Assembly (NCBI GenBank): GCA_015143295.1
Contig: CM026574.1
Span: 16,184,938 to 16,248,937, forward strand
Source: Tetracentron sinense
Lineage: Eukaryota; Streptophyta; Magnoliopsida; Trochodendrales; Trochodendraceae
Direction: 5' to 3'
DNA: 64,000 nucleotides
Shown here: positions 1 to 11,659 of the stretch, piece after piece
Position numbering within the stretch: position 1 is the stretch's first letter
How the letters are laid out: each line of letters opens with the position of its first letter
Translations under genes and position numbers: made by a program
Notes under the pieces: model-generated
The model's database searches: none
What the model saw: the letters and a program-made list of their open reading frames with translations, nothing else
Told to the model about the DNA's origin: nothing

Positions 1-2283
1 TAGGTACGAAATGAATGTACTTTTTTTTTGTTGTTCGAACACAATGACAACACAAGGCGAAGCTGGAAGCAATTATAAAAAAAAGTCACACGCACTCACA
101 CTCATCCCCACATATATATTCATCTCATCTCATCACACGAAGCTTCACACTACAAGACACCTCAAAACAGGTACCAATCATACAAGAGCATGAGGAACTT
201 TAAAAAGACGAGTGGTCAAAATGTAAACATCCAATGTAAGACTAAATACAAAGCTTTTTCCTTTTTTTTTTTTTAGTAGAATACAACACCACAAGATGAA
301 CCTGTAGGCAATTACTAAGAAAACTCACATGAGTGTACTTTCTTAACAAAAATAATACTTCTTATTTCTTACTTTGATAGATTTCTCTGTCCGTCTGACT
401 TCTGAGTTTAGCGTATGTTAGTTACATGATAATATTTCACCCAATTTTTTTTAAAAGGAAGCACATAACATTAAATATCATTTTTATAATTGCCATGCCA
501 AGTCACCTTCAAATTATTTTAAGAGCAATAGTTCGCTCCACAGGCAAGGAGCAAACTATTGCTCTTGGCTCTCACAAAACTGCCCTGCCTTGACTCAGGT
601 TAATTTCTAATCTTAAAGTTAAATTTTTTTTATTTCGTTTTTCTACATATAAAGGGTAGATGGGTCTTAACAACAGAAGAGTTTAATCTTTTTTTTATTA
701 TTATTGATTTTGTGTGTACGGCATTTGAATTATGTCATCATTCCATCACCACATGACAGATTCAGGCCAAAGGGTCCTTCACCACGTGCCGGAATCTTCT
801 CAAATTCACACGACTGCAAATCCATGAAAGAAATCAACAGTAAAACCCTCTCGAGACCCCATCTGATGCAATTCGGAATTTTGTGGCAGCAACAGCTGTT
901 GGTTCAATTTCATGGGCAAGGCCCATCTTTTGTTATGCGTATTGGCTATGCTCCTCCACAGGAAACTATCCGAGCCCATTCTCTGGCTCGAGCCTCAGTC
1001 AAGTCGGGCATTTATGGTACTCATTGTATTGGCACCTTTTAATGTTATATATTCTGGATTACCAAAAAAAAAAAAATTAATCCTAATTTCTAATCGCGTG
1101 TGACAATAATTTCAAAATTATAAGTTGCATGCTAGCCTTACTCTCATGCATTCTCTAATTAGCCATAAACCAACACTTACTAAAGCAACGCAAGGGTAGG
1201 TGATAGGTTTTTAGCTGAAAGGAAAGAGGATGTGTTGGAATTTGGCTAAGAGTGGGATTGGGGATAAAACAAAATTCCCAACTTTTTAAAGTTACCCTAT
1301 TATGTGTAGAGTGGGTAGGCCTGTTAAAAAAAAACCTTTAACAAATGTACTCTGCCCAAATCTTCTCCATTAGGGTAAGGTAAGGGCCTAGTCAATTCAA
1401 GCCCTTGAATGGTTAAGGTAGATTTAGGGACCTATCCTTATAAGTAGTAAGGGCAAGGTTAGGGCTTACCCATAACGCCTTGTCCCGATCGACCATGCCC
1501 TTTTACAATCATACCCTAATCCTACCCCTTAAAATCCTAATCTTAATCCCTTTAAATCGTAACACCAAGTCCTTGATTGACTGACTCCTAATCCTACATT
1601 GAGATTATTTATAACGTTGTCATTTCAACTTTATTTTGTTGTAAAGATAGGTTCTATTTATCTATTTTTATATTTATTTTATTTCAATTGAAATATCTGT
1701 TTGGTTAGCACTCGGTGTAAAAGGAATCTTGTCATCTCGAATTTAAAAACAAAAAACTCGTTTTCAAATTATTATTTTTCCACCATGTGACCCTACCCTA
1801 CCATCACTACAAGAAATCGGCTCATCACCCACGGTTTGTTTCCGTAACCGTAGGTAATAGGTAGAACGAATCATAACCTTTTAACGTGTGATCATATGTC
1901 GTATCATATATCACGATTATTTGATAAAACCGCAATTGTATAATTGTGAGTTTTTAAAACCGAACGATGATTGTAACTCAAAAAAAAAACTGAATTAGAT
2001 TTACTAGATGGTATTGTCGTCAGTACGACTAATCAATTAAAACAATCAATCAATCACATCACGTATTAACTTAGATCACCTTAATTACAATCACCGGTTA
2101 TAAATAATTGTGATTATTTCTTGCACAAACAAGCACAGTTATTTAAATATCTGTGATTGTTTCTCAGTATTCGATCACAGTTACTTACATAACCGCGCTC
2201 GTTGGTTGTAAGAACCACGAATATTTATAATCTTGATCGTCTCTAATTAAAAAATCTTTGATATATTTTTATTCCTCAACTGT
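1..2283. repeat. Direct duplication, left copy (A1)
   Basis: This block is repeated in the same orientation at about 3287-5672, with near-identical order throughout. The matching stretches include the run after 704 (match near 4071), the GGGTAAGG-rich tract at 1370-1500 (match 4760-4890) and the CACTA end at 1805 (match 5191). The offset grows from about 3285 to about 3386 bp, mainly because A2 holds about 90 bp (roughly 3958-4050) that A1 lacks. The left edge may lie outside the window. Short open frames inside (for example 704-1042) differ between copies by indels and resemble no protein I know. Confidence 0.9.
1805..2283 (+). mobile_element. CACTA transposon, truncated 5' end
   Basis: It begins with CACTACAAGAAATCGG, the hallmark terminus of plant En/Spm (CACTA) elements, preceded by CAT. 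The subterminal region is rich in short motifs such as ACCGTAGGTAAT, ATTGTGATTATTTC and ATCACAGTTA in both orientations, as expected for transposase-binding repeats. The match to the complete element at 5191 stops near 2283, so only about 480 bp remain and no 3' end is present. No transposase frame is visible. Confidence 0.8.
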
Positions 2284-3002
2284 ATGATCTGAATAAGTGC
2301 ATAAACATAAACATCTCACAAGCACGTGGTCTCATAAGCACAAGCTTCTCATAGGTATATTGTCTTCTAAGTCTAAGGTTCTCACAAGTACACGAGTCAA
2401 TGTGATGATATGATGTATATGAGCACATATTCTTCCGCACTCTGATTATGTTATTATGACACTGGTTATGATTCTAACTAAGTGCAAGTGTATTATGTTG
2501 GTTGGATTTTATATACACCGAGTACTTTTGTATTCAGCCGAATCTTGGCAGATTTAGAGCAGGGGCACACGGCGGAACTGTGGATTGAAGAGACTTATAT
2601 CAAGGAAGGATGAGAAGATGAGCCTTCCGCGGAGGGAGCCAGGGGCTTGGACTGTTATCCCTACTAATCCATGTTTTGTTTGGTTTAAGAGTTTTGTGAT
2701 AGACTTTTAAATGATGTTGCTCATTAGGTTACTTTACAGTTGGGTGTTAGACTATTTGTTATTGTGAGTGGTTATGTTGAGCATAGACTTGAGCAAGATG
2801 ACTTGGTTTTATATATATCGGAATTTTATTACTCTCATTTTTGGAGACTCATGTAGTAAGTCTTGTATACATGAATTTTAAGCAGGTTTAAGTAATGTGA
2901 CGATTTCAAAGTCCTATTTTAGCCTTGTAAGATTTTGAAGTCGTTACAATTAAGAGGTGTCAAAAGAGACACATGACAACCTCAAGGACATAACGAGACT
3001 TC
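2284..3002. other. Unique spacer between the A copies, possible LTR remnant
   Basis: This segment has no counterpart beside copy A2. It contains no long open frame. The stretch at about 2560-2660 (GGGGCACACGGCGG, GGAGGGAGCCAGGGGC) is more GC-rich than its surroundings, and the segment runs to GAAGTCGTTACA near 2948, resembling the 3' edge of a plant LTR. No matching LTR start or target duplication was found, so this is only a possibility. Confidence 0.3.
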
Positions 3003-3198
3003 AACTGTGGTTAAGATTCATCGACCCCTAGAGTTCACCCACTTATTCTTGGTTTTTAGAAATAAAAATATTAATTTCTTTTAAATTAACCTTGGTTAAA
3101 ATCATTAACTCCTAGCTAGGGTAAAAAAAATCATATTTTTTAAAAAAACCAATGATAAATGGGTGAACCCTAGAGGTGGGTGATTCGTAATCACAGTT
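3003..3198. repeat. Foldback MITE of the AACTGTGGTTAAG family
   Basis: The left arm starts AACTGTGGTTAAGATTCATC and continues through CCCCTAGAGTTCACCCA to CTTGGTTTTT. The right arm is its imperfect reverse complement, ending AATCACAGTT. The arms are about 60 bp around a roughly 75-bp AT-rich centre. This is the clearest full inverted-repeat member of a family found many times in the window. It is non-coding. Confidence 0.7.
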
Positions 3199-3286
3199 AA
3201 ATAGTGCTAAAAGGGACTCTTACAAATTTATTTTATTTTTTGTGATAAATAACATAGTCTATAGTCTAATACCTACAAAACCCAAT

Positions 3287-5672
3287 AGGCACGAAATCAG
3301 TGTACTTTTTTTTTGTTCGAACACAATAACAACACAAGGCGAAGCTGGAGGCAATTATAAAGAAAAGTCATGTGCACTCACACACACATCCACACATGTA
3401 CACTCATCTCATGAAGCTTCACACTACAAGACACCTCAAAACATGTACCAATCATACAAGAGCATATGAAACTTTAAAAAGACGAGTGGTCAAATGTAAA
3501 CATCCAATGTAAGACTAAATACGAAGCCTTTTTTTTTCTTTTTAGTGGAATACGACAACACCACAAGATGAACCTGTAGGCAATTACTAAGGAAACTCAC
3601 ATGAGTGTACTTTCTTAACAAAAATGATACTTCTTATTTCTTACTTTTGTAGATTTCTCTGTCCGTCTGACTTCTGAGGTTAGCCTATGTTAGTTACATG
3701 ATAACATTTCACCCAAAAAAAATTTTAAAAAAAGCACGTAACATTAAATATCATTTTTATAATTGCCATGCCAAGGCACCTTCAAATTATTTTAAGAGCA
3801 ATAGTTCGCTACACGGGCAAGGAGCAAACCATTGCTCTTCGCTCTCTCAAAACTGCCCTGCCTTAACTCAGGTTAATTTCTAATCCTAAAGTTAAATTTT
3901 TTTTATTTCGTTTTTCTACGTATAAAGGATAGATGGGTCTTAACAGCAGAAGAGTTTAAAGAGAAACACATGGGATGAAAAGGAGACTCAAGACGCCTCT
4001 ATTTGCGTCACAAGAGGTGAACATTTTCCTTATTTTAAATGCCGGGGATAGCATCTTTTTCTTTTAATTATTGATTTTGTGTGTACGGCATTTGAATTAT
4101 GAGAGATGGGTCCACCTCATCATTCCATCACCACATGACAGATTCAGGCCAGAGGGTCCTTCACCACGTGCCGGAATCTTCTCACATTCACACGACTGCA
4201 AATCCATGAAAGAAATCAACAGTAAAAACCCTCTCGAGACCCCATCTGATGCAATTCGGAATTTTGTGGCAGATATCCAACAGCTATTGGTTCAATTTCA
4301 TGGGCAAGGCCCACATTTTGTTATGCGTATTGGTTATGCTCCTCCACAGGAAACTATCCGAGCCCATTCTCTGGCTCGAACCTCAGTCAAGTCGGGCATT
4401 TATGGTACTCCTTGTATTGGCACCTTTTAATGTTATATATTCTGGATTACCAAAAAAAAAAAATTTATCCTAATTTCTAATCGCGTGTGACAAGAATTTC
4501 AAAATTAGAAGTTGCATGCTAGCCTTACTCTCATGCATTCTCTAATTAGCCATAAACCAACACTTACTAAAGCAACACAAGGGTAGGCGATAGGTTTTTA
4601 GCTGAAAGGAAAGAGGATGTGTTGGATTTTGGCTAAGAGTGGGATTGGGGATAAAACAAAATTCCCAACTTTTTAAAGTTACCCTATTATGTGTAGTGTG
4701 GGTAGTAGGCCTGTTAAAAAAAAACCTTTAACAAATGTACTCTGCCCAAATCTTCTCCTTTAGGGTAAGGTTAGGGCCTAGTCAATTCAAGCCCTTGAAT
4801 GGTTAGGGTAGATTTAGGGACCTATCCTTATAAGTAAGGGCAAGGTTAGGGCTGACCCATAATGCCTTGTCCCGATCGACCATGCCCTTTTACAATCATA
4901 CCCTAATCCTACCCCTTAAAATTCTAATCTTAATCCCTTTAAATCCTAACACCAAGTCCTTGATTGACTGATTCCTAATCCTACATTGAGATTATTTATA
5001 ACGTTGTCATTTCAACTTTATTTTGTTGTAAAGATAGGTTCTATTTATCTATTTTTATATTTATTTTATTTAAATTGAAATATCTGTTGGTTAGCACTTA
5101 GTGTAAAAGGAATCTTGTCATCTCGAATTTAAAAACAAAAAACTCATTTTCAAATTATTTTTTTTCCACCATGTGACCCTACCCTACCATCACTACAAGA
5201 AATCGGCTCATCACCCACGGTTTGTTTCCGTAACCGTAGGTAATAGGTAGAACGAATCATAACCTTTTAACATGTGATCATATGTCGTATCAAATATCAC
5301 GATTATTTGATAAAACCGCAATTGTATAATTGTGAGTTTTTAAAACCGAACAATGATTGTAACTCAAAAAAAAACTCAATTAGATTTACTAGATAGTATT
5401 GTCGTCAGTACGTGACTAATCAATTAAAACAATCAATCAATCACATCACATCACGTATTAACTTAAATCACCTTAATTACAATCACCGGTTATAAATAAT
5501 TGTGATTATTTCTTGCACAAACAAACACGGTTATTTAAATATCTGTGATTGTTTCTCAGTATTCGATCACAGTTATTTACATAACCGTGCTCGTTGGTTG
5601 TAAGAACCACGAATATTTATAATCTTGATCGTCTCTAATTAAAAAATCTTTGATATATTTATATTCCTCAAC
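3287..5672. repeat. Direct duplication, right copy (A2)
   Basis: Second copy of block A1. It keeps about 90 bp at 3958-4050 (starting GAGAAACACATGGGATG) that A1 lacks, so A1 probably lost it. It contains the 5' part of the complete CACTA element starting at 5191. The similarity to A1 ends at about 5672, inside that element, so the duplication breakpoint lies within CACTA sequence. Confidence 0.9.
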
Positions 5673-7937
5673 TATAAAGTGAAATGTTTTATTAGCTTAA
5701 TTGCAGTACAACTACAAAGAAAAAAAAATACATGTTGCCAAATTTTTACATAACAAATTTCAATTTACATATTTTTTCATAAAGAAATGAAACAGGAAAT
5801 GATCATATAAAAAAAAACTCTTTATTGAATTTTTACATAACAAATTATTGGATGTTTACATAAACTCTTTATTGAATGTTTACATAAAAAAATTATAGAT
5901 AAATTTCGATGCGAAGAAATTTTTTACCTCCTCTTCTCTTCCTCCCATCATATGTCAGTGTCGAGGAATTCAATGGTGTGTTCTCTCAGCATATCCAATA
6001 AAAATTATTGCATACATAAATTACGACACCACTTATAAGAGACACCCTGGTTTTTCTTCTATCATAGTATAGTGTGAATATGTTGGTGAAATACACAATC
6101 ATCGTTTGGGAAGAGCTTCTTTGTCTTCCATGATGGATAAGTTTAGATCGAACTCTTCAACCTTCTTCCATATTCGAACCAGATTAATCCCATTTGTCAT
6201 TCGAAAATGACCAACAAGAAAGAGATCTTATGAGCCGTTTCCCATAGAAATGCAATTGCATCTCTTCAACTTCTTCCATATTCCTCTCTCTCTCTCTCTC
6301 TTGCATGAGTTAAGGCAAAAGACAGAAATGAGGGAATTGAAGTTGAAAATTCTCATCCGAGAGTCGTTTGCAAAAGAAGAGATTTCTCTAAGACTTCCTA
6401 AAAAAGAGATCATTGCTATGAAGAGGAAATAAATACATTCAATAGCTAAGAAAGAAAATAAAAATACACCAGAAAAACGAAAAACTACATCAGGAAAAGT
6501 GATAGAAGTAATAAATTTTTTTAATGAACTAAGGAGCTTGCATAGGTAGGAATAACAATCATGGTTACTACAAAACCGTCATAACATATCAATATACAAT
6601 TATGATTATTTTTAAACTGTGATTTGAACTCTAAAAAAATTAATTTCAATTGTTTTTGGAATTTGTGATGTCGCAATTATGGTTTCGGTAGCATTTACAG
6701 TTCTTCTCTAACCGTGATTGGAGCTTAAATCATAATTGTTCATATATTAGAATATGAAAAGTTTAGTACTTTAGTTGGACTTACGACCACATTTCAATAT
6801 ATATTGTAATCAAAATAGAACTGACAAGTTACTTGTGATCACTGTTTATAAAAACGTCAATACTGTTTTATAATCACAGTTTTATATATAAATTGTGATC
6901 GTAGGAGTTTTTTTCTAAGTCATCTTCTATAATAACCATAATTACAAGAATACAGGAGTTCTTATGTGTTGGTTTAAGAAGAGATATCTCATTCTCATAC
7001 TTATTCATCTCTCTCTCATTGTCAAAATATAATTTTTGCATGCTTCCCTGCAACTATTTTCTTATTTTCATGCTTTGAAGTTCAAGATGCAGTAGAAAAT
7101 TCATTCTTCCTTCATGAGAAGTAACAACGACTTTAGAAGACATGTTGATTCTTGTGAGGTTCTGTTTAGGAAAAACAGAGACCAGACAAAATGGCAGAAA
7201 ATGAAGATATTTTGCTTCTAGTATTAGATGTAGACATCTCATTTTGTATTTCTTCTTCTTCTCTATCATTTAAACGCAAAAAGTGGTTCTTCATGACAGA
7301 TAGGAGAAGGTCTGAATCAACATGCTGAAAATACTTTTATTTCTCTTGTGGAAGTTCTTTTTGTAAAACACGTTTTTCTTTCTCTTGAGAAGTTTACTTC
7401 CATTCCATAATAGGGATCTTTTCACTTAAACTTCTACAAGAGAAAGAAAATTTTGTTTAGAAAAAACATTTATAAAACGCAAAGAAAAATTATAAAAGAC
7501 GAAAGGAGAATAACACTATAGGAGTTGCTTGTTACTAACTTTATAAGCATTGAGAGTATATATAGAGAGTAAAAACAATCACGGTTATGGAATAATGGTG
7601 ATCGAAAAATCAAATAAATTTAAATTATAATTTTTTTTTGTCAATGTAAGATCACGGTCATAATTATAACAGTGATATATACAAGTTGCGGGAAATATTT
7701 ATACTCACGATTACTTAATAATCATGATTTAATAAATATTTATACTCATGGTTATTTAATAACTGTGATTTATTAGATATTGTAATAACATTTTTAATAC
7801 AATCGTAATCTAAAATTCTATCAAAATTTTTGCACCGTCAGAAGTGCGATTTGTGATAGATTTCATCACGATTTCGATTTAAACAGTGATTGTACTTGAA
7901 AATTCTTCCGTGACTAATAAGCAGTTTTATAGTAGTG
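5191..7937 (+). mobile_element. Non-autonomous CACTA (En/Spm) transposon with CAT target duplication
   Basis: The 5' end is CACTACAAGAAATCGG and the 3' end is TTTTATAGTAGTG, whose complement starts CACTACTATAAAA. The trinucleotide CAT immediately precedes (5188-5190) and follows (7938-7940), matching the 3-bp target duplication CACTA elements make. Both subterminal regions hold many variants of ATAACCGTGATT and AATCACGGTTAT, in each orientation. The 2747-bp interior has no transposase-length frame, so the element must have depended on a transposase supplied elsewhere. The two ends match over few bases, which suggests age. Confidence 0.85.
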
Positions 7938-7940
7938 CAT

Positions 7941-8110
7941 GCACTAGCTCTTGAAAGCAAGGTTAGGACCTAGTCAATTCAAGACCTCAAAGGGCTAAAA
8001 TAGGGTTAGAATCTTACCCTTATAAGTAAGGGTAGATTAGGGTTGACCCCTCCTCTACCTTGACCCTACCCTTTGGCAGCCATAGTGTGGGTAACCTACC
8101 CTCCCTCGAT
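7941..8110. repeat. Dispersed repeat with the CCTTATAAGTAAGG core
   Basis: This tract has the order GGTTAGGACCTAGTCAATTC, then CTTATAAGTAAGGG, then GACCCTACCCTTTGGCAGCC. The same order recurs near 1370-1500, 4760-4890, 17300-17440 and 36100-36235. The end resembles the CAGGGCTGGCAAA-type terminus common in plant hAT-derived MITEs, read in reverse. Family assignment is inferred. No protein is encoded. Confidence 0.5.
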
Positions 8111-8116
8111 AGAGGG

Positions 8117-8450
8117 TGGCAACTGGGATGGGATTTGGTTTTGCTCTAGCAAGACCAAAACCGTCTTGCTCTTGGTGAGCTTTCGACATGTGGCGATAAA
8201 AAGGGAAGAAGATATCAAAGGGAGAGAAGTCAAAAAACTAGGGAGAAAATCAAATGACTTCTCTCATTTTTATCATCACATGTTGGACGTTGTACACAGG
8301 CAAGATGGGAAAGAGTACAAATTCAGCTCAAACTCTGACCCGACTTGTTGCCACGGGATGGGATTTGGTCTTGCTACTGGAGCAAGACCAAATCCCATCC
8401 CGTGGCAACAAGTCGGGTCAGAGTTTGAGCTGAATTTGTACTCTTCCCAG
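8117..8450. repeat. Foldback MITE containing a 65-bp perfect inverted repeat
   Basis: The outer arms share GGGATGGGATTTGGT and TTGCT, and an inner pair centres on GAGAAGTCA and TGACTTCTC near 8228-8265. At its right end, 8311-8375 is an exact reverse complement of 8381-8445 with only five bases between them. The open frames on both strands here (8073-8477 plus, 8276-8578 minus) are by-products of this symmetry and are not genes. Relatives occur at 17460-17716 and 27692-27968. Confidence 0.8.
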
Positions 8451-9816
8451 AGTCTTACCTGCCACCCCCCTTTATAAAGTATCCAATAATGAATAGATGA
8501 CCAGCGTGGAGCGCAAACGTAAGGAAGTAAGAAACAAGAAATTAAATGGATGTTAGGACCAATCACGAGACAACACAAACTATCAATTGTTGGTGTTTTT
8601 TATTTTTAAAATATAAAAAAGAAAGATATTTTTGTCTCATGGTTTATGGTTTCTTCCCTAGAAGATTTTTATAGGACCCCAATATGATTTGTGTCACCAA
8701 CCTGGATTCCGACAAACTTGGATATAATTCTTTGACAATAATATTTAAAACTTAAATATCAACCCACTTAGAACTCTCAAAACTTGCCAAATTTTAGAGG
8801 TGCTTCAGTAAATGTTTATATATATATTTACGAGTTATCCGGAGTTCCTGTTCATATCTAAACAGCCCCATAATGATAATGATGATAAACTTAAACTCTA
8901 AACAGCCCCGTAATGACAATGACGATAAACGCAACTAAAAATTAATGAAATAAAAACTCACTTTAGAGGAAAGATGACAAGGATGCCATACATGTATTAG
9001 TCACTGTTAGAAATGTGGGAAGTGGGTTGAAAGAGAAATGAAACTTATGGATAAGGTAGGGACCTTAAAATTAACTGCCTAGAGTTCCTTCGACCCTACT
9101 TAGGTTATAGAAAATTTTGATTTTCCAATCTTCAATCAAATGGATTAGAATCGTCTGATTAGCCTGATTTTTTGCCACTTACGATTTACACTGTGATTTC
9201 TTCCTCAGATTTACACTGTGTCATCCAAGTATTAGATTAACAAACAAACTTTCTAAGTATCATTTTTTCCATGGGGCTGCTCGCTACAAGTTCTAGTGAG
9301 CAGCGCTTATTAAAATGACACCCTATATATATACATGTACCTCAAGTTTTATAGCATAAGATGATTTTAATATTCAAATATAAAAATACTAAAGGAAAAA
9401 GTAAGCAGTCCATTTAAATTAAATTTTTTATGGAATAATTTTATTAAGATTTTCTAGAATTAGAGTTCTTTGGAGTTTGGATAGCGTAATTTCATTTAAA
9501 CAATTTACTTTTATTAAGAATTTGATTTAAGTGGTGCTCTAATTATTTTAACAATTTTACTACCAAGATTATTTTAATTTATAATTTTTCAATTAAAATT
9601 TCCCTCATGGAGGGTTTAATTTAGAAGTAAGGTAGCTCTTCATGAAAATATGGATTTTGATTAAATAAGCATATCTTATATAGATAAATGTCCATTATAG
9701 AAACTCAATGGTATTAATAGACTTAATAGGTTTTTTTTTTTTTTGTTTTGTTAAAAGACTTGATATTTTACAAGGACTCAAAGAGAGTTTAAATAGATAA
9801 TTCAATATTCTTATTA
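8451..9816. other. Duplicated AT-rich DNA without genes
   Basis: This stretch aligns to about 18039-19350 in copy B2. It contains no convincing coding frame, RNA gene or element terminus of its own. I see only AT-rich sequence with short local repeats, such as the repeated AAACAGCCCC-TAATGA tract near 8865-8915. Confidence 0.6.
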
Positions 9817-10390
9817 TCTATACTATAATATAAAGAAATAAATGTCACATAACCCCTTCTCTTCGCTCTCTAGTCTTCAATTTCAGGAATCCTATGAATC
9901 TATTTTAAGGATGTCATGTGGCACATTTCTTTAATCTCAACTGTTAATTATTTCGCTCACACACGTCTCCCTCTCAATTCAAAAATCATTAGAGGGATGT
10001 TAGGGAATTGTGATAAGAGTTTAAGCCGGACCGTTCAAGTTTGGGACCCACTACCTCATCCTAGAGCCCTCTCTAACTCCACTATTGTAGAGTCCTCTCT
10101 TATCTCCAACTCTTGGGTGTATTAATTTAAGTTTTTTTATTTATTAAATTATTAATTTAAATTTAATATTAAGAAACTTATGATTTTTCATTAAATATTA
10201 TTAAAATAATAATAAATTATTATTATAAAATCTAACAATGCCTATCAAATAAAAAATTACTTATATTATTAAAAATAAAATTTATTAAATATTTAAAAAT
10301 ATATTACTTAATATTTAAATAAATAAATAGTATTATCTAATCATAGATATTCTTAAATTATTACCGGTGCATTGCACGGGTCTCTGCTAG
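9817..10390 (+). mobile_element. Non-autonomous Helitron
   Basis: The 5' end TCTATACTATAATATAAAG matches the usual plant Helitron start. The 3' end carries a small hairpin, GTGCATTGCAC, followed nine bases later by CTAG. The element lies between A and T, as Helitron insertions do, with no target duplication. It is 574 bp and has no Rep-helicase. The corresponding 3' end in copy B2 is at 20391. Confidence 0.85.
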
Positions 10391-10402
10391 TATATATATA
10401 TA

Positions 10403-10668
10403 CTAGCGGGTGGCACGTGCGATGCACATGAGAGGTTGGGGAAGGAGTTAACCACAATTAAAAAAGACACGTGTTAACCTGCGGGTGCGATTGAACTCTC
10501 CCTAAGTTCATTCGCAATTGACTGTGATTCTATTCTTTAAATAGATATATGAGGATAGTTTAGGAATTAAAGTAAAATATTAAATTAAAGTTTTGTTTTA
10601 TATAAGGGTAGTTTAGGAATTTCAAAAAATTCAGGCTACGCCTGCCTCTCCCATTATAATAGTAAAGA
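10403..10668 (-). mobile_element. Short minus-strand Helitron, present only in copy B1
   Basis: Read on the minus strand it starts TCTTTACTATTATAATGGGA and ends with the hairpin GTGCATCGCAC, GTGCCACCCG and CTAG. It sits between A and T. At 266 bp it is a minimal non-autonomous copy. Its 3' end is 12 bp from the 3' end of the plus-strand Helitron at 10390. Copy B2 lacks it at the matching position (after 20391), so it inserted after the duplication or was lost from B2. Confidence 0.8.
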
Positions 10669-11655
10669 TATATATAGAATAAAGCTCAATCAAATCTGAT
10701 TAATTTAAATTCAAATTACCTTGTGATGAGATACAATGCATCTCATTACACTTTATTATCCTACTCTATTTTCTCTCACATTTCTCTTTTCTTCGGGCTG
10801 CACATGGTTGCCTTTCTAAATAAAATTCCTCGCACCAAAAAGTCTCGGTTGTGAAAACATGCTAAAATCCATTCAGGCATAAAACTCAAAAAGTATTTGT
10901 TTCTATTTTTTTGTAATTTAGAAAAAGTTCTCTTTAATTTGTTTTTGAGGGGTTTTGATGCACCAAGACTGTGCGTCACTCTCATTGTCGAGAAGAAAGT
11001 GGATCATGTTTACAGTTTGAAGCCATTTTATTTTGAAAATGGTAATTTATTTTTCAGAAATTATAATTTTAGAATTGTGTCAATGAGAATGTTTCAGACA
11101 GAAATGGTTCTAAATGATTCCAGAAATCTGTTTGCCAAATCACCAAAGAAAATTTCCCTCTCCCATACTTATCAACTCTAAGCCAGAGGGGCAGGACCTA
11201 CCGAAATCAACCAAAGACTTTGTTTTATATCACCGACACCTTCCATATTCTAGTACCTACAATACCCTAGGTATAAACAGAGGAATTTTTTGTGGAAAAA
11301 AAAATTCTATCTTTTCAACTATTGTTGTTTGCAACGAAAGATCTCAACTTGACTCACCATACTTCGCTTTCAACGAAAACGAAGGTTCGCTTCGCTCAAT
11401 CCGCCTGGAAGCCTTTCCATATCGTTTTGACCAGACCCCTAACTTTAATCACCACAGCCTACTTACCTTTCAACGCACTAGCAGCTATACTCATAGAATT
11501 GAATGAATGCTCCGGTATTATATCACACTAACTTTAATTTAAATCTTTTGCAAATCCCTCCTTTTATCCATAACTTAGTTAATGAATGTTAAATTTTGTA
11601 TGAAATAATAATTTTAACTTTTATTGATTTCAAGGATATTTATAAAAACTTTTCA
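10669..11655. other. Duplicated non-coding DNA
   Basis: Aligns to about 20392-21325. A frame at about 10897-11181 stays partly open in both copies. However, the three base differences I can read between the copies in that frame (at about 10994, 11031 and 11106) all change the amino acid. This gives no sign of protein-level constraint. No other feature is visible. Confidence 0.55.
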
Positions 11656-11659
11656 ATGC

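Noticed and set aside
704-1042. 112-codon frame, also present in copy A2 at 4071-4430
   Set aside because: The two versions differ by insertions in the frame and have no recognised domain. The region is a repeated non-coding block.
8073-8578. 134- and 100-codon frames on opposite strands
   Set aside because: Both lie across the perfect inverted repeat 8311-8445, and the same peptide appears in both. They are artefacts of the palindrome.
10897-11181. Open frame conserved between blocks B1 and B2 (also 20714-20899)
   Set aside because: The three differences seen between the copies in this frame all change the amino acid and none is silent. The translation has no known domain. The frame is open by chance in young duplicated DNA.
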